In this document: in pieces, positions 25,281 through 33,732 of the stretch
Numbering within the stretch: the first letter of the stretch is position 1
Layout of the letters: each line of letters opens with the position of its first letter
Source: Candidatus Protistibacter heckmannii
GTDB lineage: Bacteria; Pseudomonadota; Gammaproteobacteria; Burkholderiales; Burkholderiaceae
DNA: 33,732 nucleotides
Assembly (NCBI GenBank): GCA_025050535.1
Contig: JALBVF010000013.1
Coordinates: 1-33,732 of the forward strand
Direction: 5' to 3'
Made by a program: the position numbers and the translations under genes
The notes under the pieces: model-generated
Database searches by the model: none
Seen by the model: the letters and a program-made list of their open reading frames with translations, nothing else
What the model was told of the DNA's origin: nothing

Positions 25281-25307
25281 CGGTTCCTCTCTTGGCGTAC
25301 GTATAAT
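25279..25307 (+). promoter_or_regulatory. Putative murB promoter (-10 TATAAT)
   Basis: TATAAT at 25302-25307, again within the decamer TATAATCGCG. It points towards murB with a leader of about 145 bases. The -35 region lies over the start of the divergent yajQ gene and is weak. The direction is inferred from the -10. Confidence 0.45.
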
Positions 25308-25458
25308 CGCGCTGTTGTCGCGTTGCGTTCTTGTTATATGGGTCTGCGCCCATGCCTTGCATTCTAATCGACAGGCGCAGGCTTTGTGTCCGCGGATGGC
25401 CGTTTTGCGGCCCATCCGCCCACCGGAAAGGCCCGCCCAGGCTTATTCCATCCGCCTC

Positions 25459-26487
25459 ATGCCCGATCTGCTCGAAGACTTTTCCCTCACCCGACACAAC
25501 AGCCTGGGCCTGCCCAGCAAGGCCCGCTACGCCGTCGAGATCGACGCCGAATCCGCCCTACCCGACCTGCTCGAACAGCAGGAGGAAGACCCGCGCCTCT
25601 ACGGCCTGCCGCGCCTGATCCTGGGCGGCGGCAACAATGTGGTGCTGCCGGCCTTCTATCCGGGCCTGGTGATGCGCGTCACGATCCCCGGCAGGACGCT
25701 GGCGGGAGAGACGGGCGCGGCTTGGCTGGTGGACGTGGGTGCGGGCGAGAACTGGCACAGCTTTGTGGAATGGACGCTCGCCCAGGACCGGCCGGGGCTG
25801 GAGAACCTGGCGCTGATCCCGGGACTGGCGGGCGGCGCGCCGATCCAGAACATCGGCGCCTACGGGCTGGAGATGGCGCGCTTCTGCGAATCGGTGCGCG
25901 CCTGGGATTTCGGCGAGGGCCGCTTTGTCGAGCTCGGCGCGACGGAATTCGGCTTCGGCTACCGCGACAGCGTGTTCAAGCAGGAGCCGGGCCGCTACCT
26001 CGTCACGCGCGTGCGCTTCGCGCTGCCCAAGGACTGGACGCCGAACACGGGCTATGCGGAGCTGGCTGCCGAACTAGCCCAGGCCGGCGCGGACAAGCCC
26101 ACGCCTCGCGCCATCTTCGACGCAGTGGTGGCGATCCGCAGGCGCAAGCTGCCCGACCCGACCGTGCTCGGCAACGCAGGCAGCTTCTTCAAGAACCCCG
26201 TCGTGCCGGCCGCGCAGCGTGAGGCCATGCTGGCACGCTTCCCGGCGCTGGTGAGCCATGCCCAGGCGGACGGCGGCTTCAAGCTTGCAGCCGGCTGGCT
26301 GGTGGAGCAATGCGGTTTCAAGGGCACGCGGCGCGGCGCGGTGGGCGTGCACGATCGGCAGACCCTGGTGCTGGTGCACGAGGGCGGCGGCGCAGCGCAG
26401 GAGCTGCTGGCGCTGGCCGCGGAGATCAGCGCGGCGGTGCGCGAGAAATTCGGCGTGGCCTTGGAGATGGAGCCGGTGGTGGTCTGA
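25459..26487 (+). CDS. murB: UDP-N-acetylenolpyruvoylglucosamine reductase
   Basis: MurB reduces UDP-GlcNAc-enolpyruvate to UDP-MurNAc with NADPH and FAD, an early cytoplasmic step of peptidoglycan synthesis. The 342-residue protein is of type I (E. coli-like). It shows the FAD-binding LILGGGNNVVLP, IPGLAGGAPIQNIGAYGLEM, FGYRDSVFKQ and the catalytic serine in GNAGSFFKNP. The C-terminus LEMEPVVV holds the family glutamate. ATG 25459 gives the normal N-terminus; longer upstream extensions have no family resemblance. A bidirectional terminator follows. Confidence 0.94.
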   Translation: MPDLLEDFSLTRHNSLGLPSKARYAVEIDAESALPDLLEQQEEDPRLYGLPRLILGGGNNVVLPAFYPGLVMRVTIPGRTLAGETGAAWLVDVGAGENWHSFVEWTLAQDRPGLENLALIPGLAGGAPIQNIGAYGLEMARFCESVRAWDFGEGRFVELGATEFGFGYRDSVFKQEPGRYLVTRVRFALPKDWTPNTGYAELAAELAQAGADKPTPRAIFDAVVAIRRRKLPDPTVLGNAGSFFKNPVVPAAQREAMLARFPALVSHAQADGGFKLAAGWLVEQCGFKGTRRGAVGVHDRQTLVLVHEGGGAAQELLALAAEISAAVREKFGVALEMEPVVV

Positions 26488-26502
26488 GCGAGACGGCGGC
26501 CA

Positions 26503-26537
26503 ATAAAAAAGCCGAGCGCGCAGCCCGGCTTTTTTAT
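26503..26537. terminator. Bidirectional terminator between murB and ppnP
   Basis: AAAAAAGCCG and CGGCTTTTTT flank a short GC-rich loop. The A-run on one side and T-run on the other allow termination of both convergent genes, murB (+) and ppnP (-). Confidence 0.88.
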
Positions 26538-26547
26538 CCCGCGTGGA

Positions 26548-26862
26548 TCAGCCGAAGTGGCAGATGTAGTGCAGCGGCTCGCCTTCGACTTCGATGTCGA
26601 AGTTGCTGTTGCAGGGAACGTTGAAGCGCGTGCCCACGGCATAGGTCTTCCAGTGGGTTTCGCCGGCCAGGCGCACGCGGCAGCTGCCGCCCACGAGCTC
26701 CATGATCTCCTGCGCGCCGGTGCCGAAGTTGAGCTTGGCGGGCAGGATCACGCCAACGCTCTTCTTGGTGCCATCGGCCAGCACGACGGTGTGCGAGACG
26801 CACTTGCCGTCGAAATGCACGTTGGCCTTGGCGATGATTGAAACTTGATCGAGTTGAGTCAT
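26548..26862 (-). CDS. ppnP: Pyrimidine/purine nucleoside phosphorylase (PpnP, DUF1255)
   Basis: PpnP is a small cupin-fold enzyme that splits various nucleosides with phosphate. The 104-residue protein has the family features [40 protein letters not shown] and a C-terminus [11 protein letters not shown] 26862 follows a GGAAAG ribosome site. It lies 91 bases downstream of argG on the same strand and may be cotranscribed. Intact. Confidence 0.92.
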   Translation of the reverse strand: MTQLDQVSIIAKANVHFDGKCVSHTVVLADGTKKSVGVILPAKLNFGTGAQEIMELVGGSCRVRLAGETHWKTYAVGTRFNVPCNSNFDIEVEGEPLHYICHFG

Positions 26863-26953
26863 TGTTCTTTCCTGGATGCTGTCTTGAATGCGGATGGAGA
26901 AGCAGGTCGAGAGGCGGCCGGCGGGTCGCTCCGGGGATTACGCATCGGTTGGC

Positions 26954-28183
26954 TTATTGGCCGCGCTTGCGGGCCGCGTTGGCCTGGATGCGCATGCGCA
27001 TGGCGTTGAGCTTGATGAAGCCGCCGGCGTCCGCCTGGTTGTAGGCGCCGCCGTCGTCGTCGAAGGTGGCAATGGTCTTGTCGAACAGGGTGTTCTTGGA
27101 GTCGCGCGCGACCACGCTGATCGAGCCCTTGTAGAGCTTGACGCGCACCCAGCCGGCGACGTTCTGCTGCGTGTGGTCGATCAGCACCTGCAGCGCGCGG
27201 CGCTCGGGGCTCCACCAGTAGCCGTTGTAGATCAGGCTGGCGTAACGGGGCATGAGGTCGTCCTTGAGGTGGGCGACCTCGCGGTCCAGGGTGATGCTCT
27301 CGATGCCGCGGTGGGCCTTGAGGATAATGGTGCCGCCCGGGGTTTCGTAGCAGCCGCGCGACTTCATGCCGACGTAGCGGTTCTCGACCAGGTCGAGACG
27401 GCCGATGCCGTGCTTGCCGCCGATCTTGTTGAGCTCAGTGAGCAATTCGGCCGGGCTCATCTTCTTGCCGTTGATGGCGACGATGTCGCCCTTGCCGAAT
27501 TCCAGGTCGAGGTATTCGGGCGCGTCGGGTGCGTCCTCGGGGCGCACAGTCCAGCGCCACATGGATTCCTCTGCTTCGGCCTCGGGGTTCTCGAGGTGGC
27601 GGCCTTCGTAGCTGATGTGCAGCAGGTTGGCGTCCATCGAATAGGGCGCGCCGCCCTGCTTGTGCTTCATCTCGACGGGGATGCCGTTCTGCTCGGCGTA
27701 GGCGAGCAGCTTCTCGCGCGAGAGAAGGTCCCATTCGCGCCACGGGGCGACGACCTTGATGCCGGGTTCGAGCGCGTAGTAGCCGAGTTCGAAGCGGACC
27801 TGGTCATTGCCCTTGCCGGTGGCGCCGTGGCTCACCGCGTCGGCGCCGGTGGCGCGCGCGATCTCGACTTGGCGCTTGGCGATCAGGGGGCGGGCGATGG
27901 AGGTGCCCAGCAGGTATTCACCTTCATAGATGGTGTTGGCGCGGAACATCGGGAAGACGAAATCGCGCACGAATTCTTCGCGCAGGTCGTCGATGAAGAT
28001 GTGCTCGGGCTTGATGCCGAACTTCAGCGCCTTGGCGCGCGCCGGCTCGAGCTCCTCGCCCTGGCCGAGGTCGGCGGTGAAGGTGACGATTTCGCACTGG
28101 TAGGTGTCCTGCAGCCATTTCAGGATGACCGAGGTATCCAGGCCACCGGAATAGGCGAGGACGACTTTCTTTATATCAGACAT
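26954..28183 (-). CDS. argG: Argininosuccinate synthase
   Basis: ArgG joins citrulline and aspartate with ATP to form argininosuccinate, the second-last step of arginine synthesis. The 409-residue protein opens with the ATP pyrophosphatase motif [11 protein letters not shown] and contains [33 protein letters not shown] and [20 protein letters not shown]. The form is the shorter, roughly 400-residue type. argF lies upstream on the same strand with a 126-base gap. Intact. Confidence 0.96.
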   Translation of the reverse strand: MSDIKKVVLAYSGGLDTSVILKWLQDTYQCEIVTFTADLGQGEELEPARAKALKFGIKPEHIFIDDLREEFVRDFVFPMFRANTIYEGEYLLGTSIARPLIAKRQVEIARATGADAVSHGATGKGNDQVRFELGYYALEPGIKVVAPWREWDLLSREKLLAYAEQNGIPVEMKHKQGGAPYSMDANLLHISYEGRHLENPEAEAEESMWRWTVRPEDAPDAPEYLDLEFGKGDIVAINGKKMSPAELLTELNKIGGKHGIGRLDLVENRYVGMKSRGCYETPGGTIILKAHRGIESITLDREVAHLKDDLMPRYASLIYNGYWWSPERRALQVLIDHTQQNVAGWVRVKLYKGSISVVARDSKNTLFDKTIATFDDDGGAYNQADAGGFIKLNAMRMRIQANAARKRGQ

Positions 28184-28309
28184 GGTGGTTCTTCAGGTTT
28201 GTATTAAGCGGATTACGTGTCTGCCGGGCCGGCCCCGCGAAACCGGAAAAAACAGAGATTTTACGTGTTTCAGAAGCGGCGCAGGCCGAATCCGGGCCGC
28301 GGCCCGCCT

Positions 28310-29239
28310 TCAGTCGTCGAGCCGCCCGCAGAGCAGGTATTCCATCAGTGCCTTCTGCGCATGCATGCGGTTCTCGGCCTCGTCCCAGACCACGGACTGC
28401 GGGCCGTCGATCACGTCGGCGGACACTTCCTCGCCGCGGTGTGCGGGCAGGCAGTGCATGAACACGGCCTGGGGATGGGCGTGCGCCATCAGAACGGCGT
28501 TGACCATGTAGTCCTTGAAGGCCGCGAGGCGGGCTTCGTTCTCGGCCTCGTAGCCCATGCTGGTCCAGACGTCAGTGGTGACCAGATGCGCGCCGCTCAC
28601 GGCCGCACGTGGATCCTCGAATTCCTTGACGAAGGGCCGGCTGGAGGCCGCCACGCGCGCGGGGTCGAGCTGGTAGCCCTTGGGGCCGCAGAAGTGGAAC
28701 TGGAAGCCGAAGATCTCGGCCGCCTGGATCCAGGTGTAGGCCATGTTGTTGGCGTCGCCGATCCAGGTGACGATCTTGCCATCCATCGCGCCGCGGTGCT
28801 CGTAGAAGGTAAAGACGTCGGCCAGCACCTGGCAGGGGTGATATTCGTTGGTCAGCCCGTTGATCAACGGCACGCGCGAATGTCTGGCGAAGCGCTCAAT
28901 GATTTCCTGGCCGAAGGTGCGGATCATGATCATGTCGGTCATGCGCGACATGACCTGGGCCGAATCCTCCACCGGCTCGCCGCGGCCCAGTTGGGTGTCG
29001 CGGGTGTTGAGGAAGACGGCATGGCCGCCGAGCTGGTGGAAGCCAGCCTCGAAGGACAGGCGGGTGCGGGTGGAGCTCTTCTCGAAGATCATCGCCAGCG
29101 TGCGGTCATGCAGCGGGTGCCAGGTCTCGTAACGCTTGAACTTGCCCTTGAGCACGGCGCTGCGGTGCAGGAGGTAGTCATACTCGTCCCGGCTGAAGTC
29201 GCTGAACTGCAGGTAATGCTTGATCGTTTTGGTTGTCAT
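28310..29239 (-). CDS. argF: Ornithine carbamoyltransferase
   Basis: ArgF makes citrulline from ornithine and carbamoyl phosphate, the step before ArgG. The 309-residue protein has the carbamoyl-phosphate site SSTRTR (residues 55-60), WIGDANNMAYTWI, the ornithine-binding DVWTSMGYE and the catalytic HCLPAHRGEE. Expression runs argF to argG on the minus strand, so two adjacent steps are encoded together. Upstream, 29240-29504 holds no gene I can support apart from a possible promoter (TACAAT 29432-29437) for the next plus-strand gene. Intact. Confidence 0.96.
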   Translation of the reverse strand: MTTKTIKHYLQFSDFSRDEYDYLLHRSAVLKGKFKRYETWHPLHDRTLAMIFEKSSTRTRLSFEAGFHQLGGHAVFLNTRDTQLGRGEPVEDSAQVMSRMTDMIMIRTFGQEIIERFARHSRVPLINGLTNEYHPCQVLADVFTFYEHRGAMDGKIVTWIGDANNMAYTWIQAAEIFGFQFHFCGPKGYQLDPARVAASSRPFVKEFEDPRAAVSGAHLVTTDVWTSMGYEAENEARLAAFKDYMVNAVLMAHAHPQAVFMHCLPAHRGEEVSADVIDGPQSVVWDEAENRMHAQKALMEYLLCGRLDD

Positions 29240-29504
29240 GGCTGCAAACTACCGCTTTGGTCTGCCGCTCGCGATGCTGTCCGGAACGGCGGGAAAGCCA
29301 CCTATCATACGTGATGGCCTTGTCTTTATCGATCTCGCGGGTGCATTGCCGCGCGGACAGATGCACGGGCTTGTCCGGGAATCCGCCCGGCCCGCCGGCG
29401 AAGTCTGCGACCGGGAAACCCCTGCATCGGTTACAATATTGCACCGCAACGTAGCAAATTCTTTCAGAATTACAGCTAGCATTTCTGCTTCAACCCGCGC
29501 CCGA

Positions 29505-29828
29505 ATGTCCGGCCAGCCCACCTACCGCGAATTCTTCATTCAGGGCCTGCCCCTGGATGGCAAGCCGTTCCGGCCCAGCGACTGGGCGGACCGGCTGTGC
29601 GGCGTGATGGCGCAGTTCCGGCCGCCCGGCGACACCGCCGATCCCCGCTTCTGCCATTCGCCCTATGTCCGCCCGGTCATGCTCGGCGGCGTGAAGAGTG
29701 TGCTGATCGATGAACGCCTGCGCGACATCGAGCCAAAGGCCCTGGATTTCGTTGTCAATTTCGCCCGCGACAACGGCCTGACCGTGGTCGACGCCCGCAC
29801 TGTCCCCGAAGAGCTCCAGAAGAAATAA
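29505..29828 (+). CDS. DUF3579 domain protein, function unknown
   Basis: A 107-residue protein beginning MSGQPTYREFFIQGLPLDGKPF, with RPSDWADRLCGVMA, YVRPVMLGGVKSVLIDERLRD and FARDNGLTVVDARTVPEEL. I recognise it as the DUF3579 family, a small soluble betaproteobacterial family of unknown role. It sits divergent from argF and convergent with rpsT, its conserved place in Alcaligenaceae as I recall it. No damage is visible. Confidence 0.85.
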   Translation: MSGQPTYREFFIQGLPLDGKPFRPSDWADRLCGVMAQFRPPGDTADPRFCHSPYVRPVMLGGVKSVLIDERLRDIEPKALDFVVNFARDNGLTVVDARTVPEELQKK

Positions 29829-29853
29829 GCCACCGGGACCGACCCCGGCAAAG

Positions 29854-29884
29854 AAAAAAGCCCCCGATCCCAGGGGCTTTTCAT
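29854..29884. terminator. Bidirectional terminator between the DUF3579 gene and rpsT
   Basis: AAAAGCCCC (29856-29864) pairs with GGGGCTTTT (29873-29881) around an 8-base loop. T-rich sequence on each strand supports ending of both convergent transcripts. Confidence 0.9.
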
Positions 29885-29931
29885 TTTCCGCGCGGCCTGT
29901 CTGGCGGGGCGCGGAAACAGCGCCTTGCTGC

Positions 29932-30198
29932 TTAGGTGGCCATCGCCTTGATGGCGGCCGACAGACGCGACTTGTCGCGGGCGGCCTTGTTCTTGTGAAC
30001 CATGCGCTTGTCGGCCAGGCTGTCGATGGTGCTCTGGGCGGCCTTGAAGATCTCGGCGGCCTTGGCCTTGTCGCCAGCGACGACGGCCTTGCGGACGGCC
30101 TTGATGGCGGTGCGCAGACGAGAACGCAGCGAGGAATTGTGGGCGTTGAGCTTGACAGCCTGACGGGCGCGCTTGCGAGCTTGTGCAGTATTTGCCAT
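29932..30198 (-). CDS. rpsT: 30S ribosomal protein S20
   Basis: S20 is a primary 16S rRNA-binding protein of the small subunit. The 88-residue, strongly basic protein begins [21 protein letters not shown] and shows the family's [17 protein letters not shown] and [16 protein letters not shown]. The leader (30199-30278) holds a hairpin and a consensus-like promoter lies at 30279-30307. Intact. Confidence 0.97.
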   Translation of the reverse strand: MANTAQARKRARQAVKLNAHNSSLRSRLRTAIKAVRKAVVAGDKAKAAEIFKAAQSTIDSLADKRMVHKNKAARDKSRLSAAIKAMAT

Positions 30199-30239
30199 GA
30201 ATCGATCCTGAAACTTTTACCCGATTTTTGCCTGGAATA

Positions 30240-30258
30240 AGCCAGGAACTTCCTAGCT
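30240..30258 (-). promoter_or_regulatory. Hairpin in the rpsT leader
   Basis: On the minus strand AGCTAGGAA and TTCCTGGCT form a 9-pair stem with one G-U pair, around a single central base, about 45 bases before the rpsT start. It has no T-run, so it is not a terminator. It could be an S20 autoregulatory or mRNA-stability element; the function is inferred only from position. Confidence 0.4.
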
Positions 30259-30278
30259 TGGAAATACGTGAGTTAGCA

Positions 30279-30307
30279 AGTATACGAAATTCAGTGCAAT
30301 TTGGCAA
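30279..30307 (-). promoter_or_regulatory. rpsT promoter
   Basis: On the minus strand TTGCCA (30302-30307) and TATACT (30279-30284) are separated by 17 bases, the best sigma-70 match in the window. It lies about 80 bases before the rpsT start codon. Confidence 0.8.
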
Positions 30308-31104
30308 TTATTCAACCGGAAAGTCGAAAAAGGATTGGGGGAAGGGCTCTTTCCGTAATGTGAAATTCTACCAGGCCTGGTAGCTGGCCCGGAAACCGTA
30401 CTTCTCCATCAGCTCCCGGAGCATGCGGCGGTGGCCGGCCGCCACCGTGCCCAGGTCCGGATGCGCATAGTGCGCCAGCGGGTCCATGCAGCCGTAGCCG
30501 GAGCCGAAATCCAGTGTGCCGTCGCGGAAACGGCTGCCCAGGAATTTCATCGGCGTGTTGCAGGGGGGCAGCGAGTCGTCTAGACGGAAAGCGTCCGGCC
30601 CGTCGCCCTCGGGGACGATGGCCAAGTCCACCGCGCTGCCCCGGCCGTGGTCGCGATGCCTGGCGACGTATCCCTGCGCGGCGAGTTCGTGCTTGTCCAT
30701 GCCGGGATGGAATTCGATGCGCATCCACCGCCGCCCCGGCTGCCCGCTCCAGAGCAGGAAATCCTCGCTGGCTGATTCCGGGTGATAGCAGTCGAAGACC
30801 TGCAGGCCCAGCCCAGATTGGCGCAGCTCGGACTGCACGCGGTCCAACGCCTCGGCCGCCTCGCGGGTGATGACGCAGACGGGCTTGCGGTAGACCGCCG
30901 CCGGGCGGCCCAGGAAGTTGTGACGGCCCGCGTAGCGGATGTCCTGCACGATGTCGGGCGCGACATCCTTCAGCCGCACGAAGCCCGGCGGCAGCGGCCG
31001 AGGGCCCGCGTTCCGCGCGCGGCACGCGCGTCTTTTCGCAGGCGCGCTCCCGGTTCCGCGGCGGCGCCAAGGCAGGCGCCGACAATCTTCATGGTGCTCG
31101 ACAT
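30308..31104 (-). pseudogene. VanX/DdpX-type D-alanyl-D-alanine dipeptidase, active site destroyed
   Basis: This zinc peptidase family splits D-Ala-D-Ala. ATG 31104 has a strong ribosome site (AAGGAG) and opens a signal-like MSSTMKIVGACL. The frame then shifts before LPPGFVRLKDVAPDIVQDIRYAG. The main frame has the zinc motif HGRGSAVDLAIV. At the C-terminus the family's E-W-W-H-F-T-L reads A-W-stop-N-F-T-L: TAG at 30368-30370 replaces the second Trp, and the catalytic Glu and zinc His are changed to Ala and Asn. The original tail (FTLRKEPFPQSFFDFPVE) still ends at 30308. At least two lesions and two lost catalytic residues. Confidence 0.87.
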
Positions 31105-31166
31105 CGCAGTCTCCTTCGGTCTTGTTCCAGACGCGGCGGACGCCGCCCCCGGTCCTGCCGTCGCGC

Positions 31167-31197
31167 TTGCCGGCCAGAGCCGGGCGGCCCTTATAAT
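31167..31197 (+). promoter_or_regulatory. Putative murJ promoter
   Basis: TTGCCG (31167-31172) and a perfect TATAAT (31192-31197) are 19 bases apart. They lie 39 bases before the TTG start of murJ. The spacing is longer than ideal. Confidence 0.55.
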
Positions 31198-31236
31198 GCC
31201 CGGCATGCGCGCGTCGATTTTTTCCGCCTTCCCGTT

Positions 31237-32802
<1,566 letters not shown>

Positions 32803-32857
32803 ACGCCGGCGCCGCCGCCCGGGCGGAGCCGGACTGCGATAGAGGAGAAAAGACGAG

Positions 32858-33687
32858 ATGCCGACGTAACTGCTCGATTATTTTTCCAGTCTGGTCGCCG
32901 ACGAGGAGAGCCTCACACTGACCGAAGCCGCCCTGGCCGTCGCGCAAGACGCCTATCCCACGCTGGACATCATGGCTGCGCTGGCCGAGATCGACGGCTT
33001 GGCCGACCGCCTCAAGACCCGAATCGCCGAAGGCACCGAGCCGCTGCAGAAGATGCGCCTGCTCAACCGCTTCTTCTACAAGGAGCTGGGTTTCGGTCCC
33101 AACCGCAACGACTACTACAACCCCGACAACTCGCATCTGAACGTTCTGCTCAAGACGCGGCGCGGCATCCCTATCTCGCTGGCCATCCTCTACATGGAGA
33201 TCGGCCAGCAGATCGGCCTGCCGCTGCGCGGGGTGTCCTTCCCGAATCATTTCCTGGTGCGCATGTCGGTGCCCGCGGGCGAAGTCTTTATCGATCCGCT
33301 GACCGGCACCACGCTCTCCAAGGAGTGGCTCCAGGAAATGCTCGATCCCTATCTCGAGCAGCAGCGCGACGCCATCGCCGACATGGACCGCGTCTCGCTG
33401 CCGCTCTTCCTGCAGCCCGCCACGCTGCGCGAAATCCTCGCGCGCCTGCTGCATAACCTCAAGGCTATCACCTGCGCGACGAGCGCTGGCAGCGCCTGCT
33501 CGGCGTGCAGCAGCGGCTGGTGATCCTGCTGCCGGACAACGTGGAAGAGGTGCGCGACCGCGGCCTGGCCTACGCCAACATGGAATATTTCCGGCCCGCT
33601 CTGGAAGATCTGCAGGCCTATCTCGACGCCCATCCCGAGGCGTGCGACGCCGAGGCCCTGCGCAACCGCATGCCAAAACTCAAGTAA
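32858..33687 (+). pseudogene. SirB1/transglutaminase-like protein with TPR, nonsense and frameshift
   Basis: ATG 32858 follows AGAGGAGAAA but meets TAA at codon 4 (32867-32869). The same frame then reads LLDYFSSLVADEESLTLTEAALAVAQDAYP and the transglutaminase-like core NRFFYKELGFGPNRNDYYNPDNSHLNVLLKTRRGIPISLAILYMEIG, GVSFPNHFLVR and FIDPLTG. Near 33464 one base is missing (NLKGYHLRDERW reads NLKAIT), and the C-terminal TPR-like part (VILLPDNVEEVRDRGLAYANMEYF...RNRMPKLK) lies in the next frame to 33687. Its cellular role is not established. An IS630 copy begins 21 bases after its stop. Confidence 0.86.
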
Positions 33688-33707
33688 CTCGGACGCTCTG
33701 TTAGCCA

Positions 33708-33732
33708 TTGACGCTGCAATATAAAGATTGAG
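33708..33732 (+). mobile_element. 5' end of an IS630-family element (copy C)
   Basis: The last 25 bases, beginning TTGACGCTGCAATATAAAG, match the left end of the element at 18944 with a single mismatch. The flanking dinucleotide is CA rather than TA, so the target duplication is mutated or the junction has been rearranged. The rest of the element is outside the window. Confidence 0.78.

Noticed and set aside
25141-25458. N-terminal extension of murB
   Set aside because: The frame is open upstream but lies antisense to yajQ, and its translation has no similarity to MurB; ATG 25459 gives the normal start.

Overview
The window reads as chromosome from a GC-rich betaproteobacterium, most likely of the family Alcaligenaceae (Bordetella/Achromobacter relatives). 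The basis is the petABC-sspAB block, the linkage of argG, argF, a DUF3579 gene, rpsT and murJ, and the character of the proteins (for example PVWY in cytochrome b). The family is an inference from recalled gene order and protein style; no search was run.

Layout. 1-76 is the 3' end of an IS630-family element. 137-4173 is an intact core block: cytochrome bc1 (petABC) and stringent starvation proteins sspAB. 4333 to about 5334 is a decayed IS630 element of a second type, fused by deletion to a broken Old Yellow Enzyme gene. 5335-12409 is an eroded accessory region on the minus strand: OYE, SDR, a TetR regulator, a TctC/Bug binding protein, tcuB, tcuA and an FGE-like gene. Only the TetR gene and tcuA still read through. 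12535-16685 returns to core genes: a small membrane protein, hemA-prfA-prmC and grxD. 16705-18926 holds a frameshifted NERD-domain helicase and a frameshifted RidA-family gene. 18944-20066 is a full-length IS630 element inserted between ridA-like and ogt-like genes. 20089-29828 is mostly core (ogt-like, xerD, plsY, folE-like, yajQ, murB, ppnP, argG, argF, DUF3579), interrupted by broken ybaK and DUF1348 genes. 29932-33687 holds rpsT, a dead VanX-like dipeptidase, intact murJ and a broken SirB1-like gene. The window ends in the first 25 bp of another IS630 copy.

Main message. About a dozen genes carry nonsense codons, frameshifts, internal deletions or lost catalytic residues, while about two dozen housekeeping genes between them are clean. 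That contrast argues against random sequencing error. It fits an organism in early or middle genome reduction (host restriction or a bottleneck) with IS630 proliferation. Respiration, haem synthesis entry, translation termination, peptidoglycan precursor synthesis and transport, phospholipid synthesis and late arginine biosynthesis are retained. Tricarballylate/tricarboxylate use, some detoxification enzymes and tRNA mis-charging correction are being lost.

I did not find a convincing new multi-gene system. The most specific new-looking items are two sets of candidate TetR operators, an IS630/OYE deletion junction, a GTP cyclohydrolase I-like protein with altered active-site residues, an identical extended -10 decamer ahead of three genes, and a VanX-like enzyme whose catalytic E-W-W-H motif has been destroyed.
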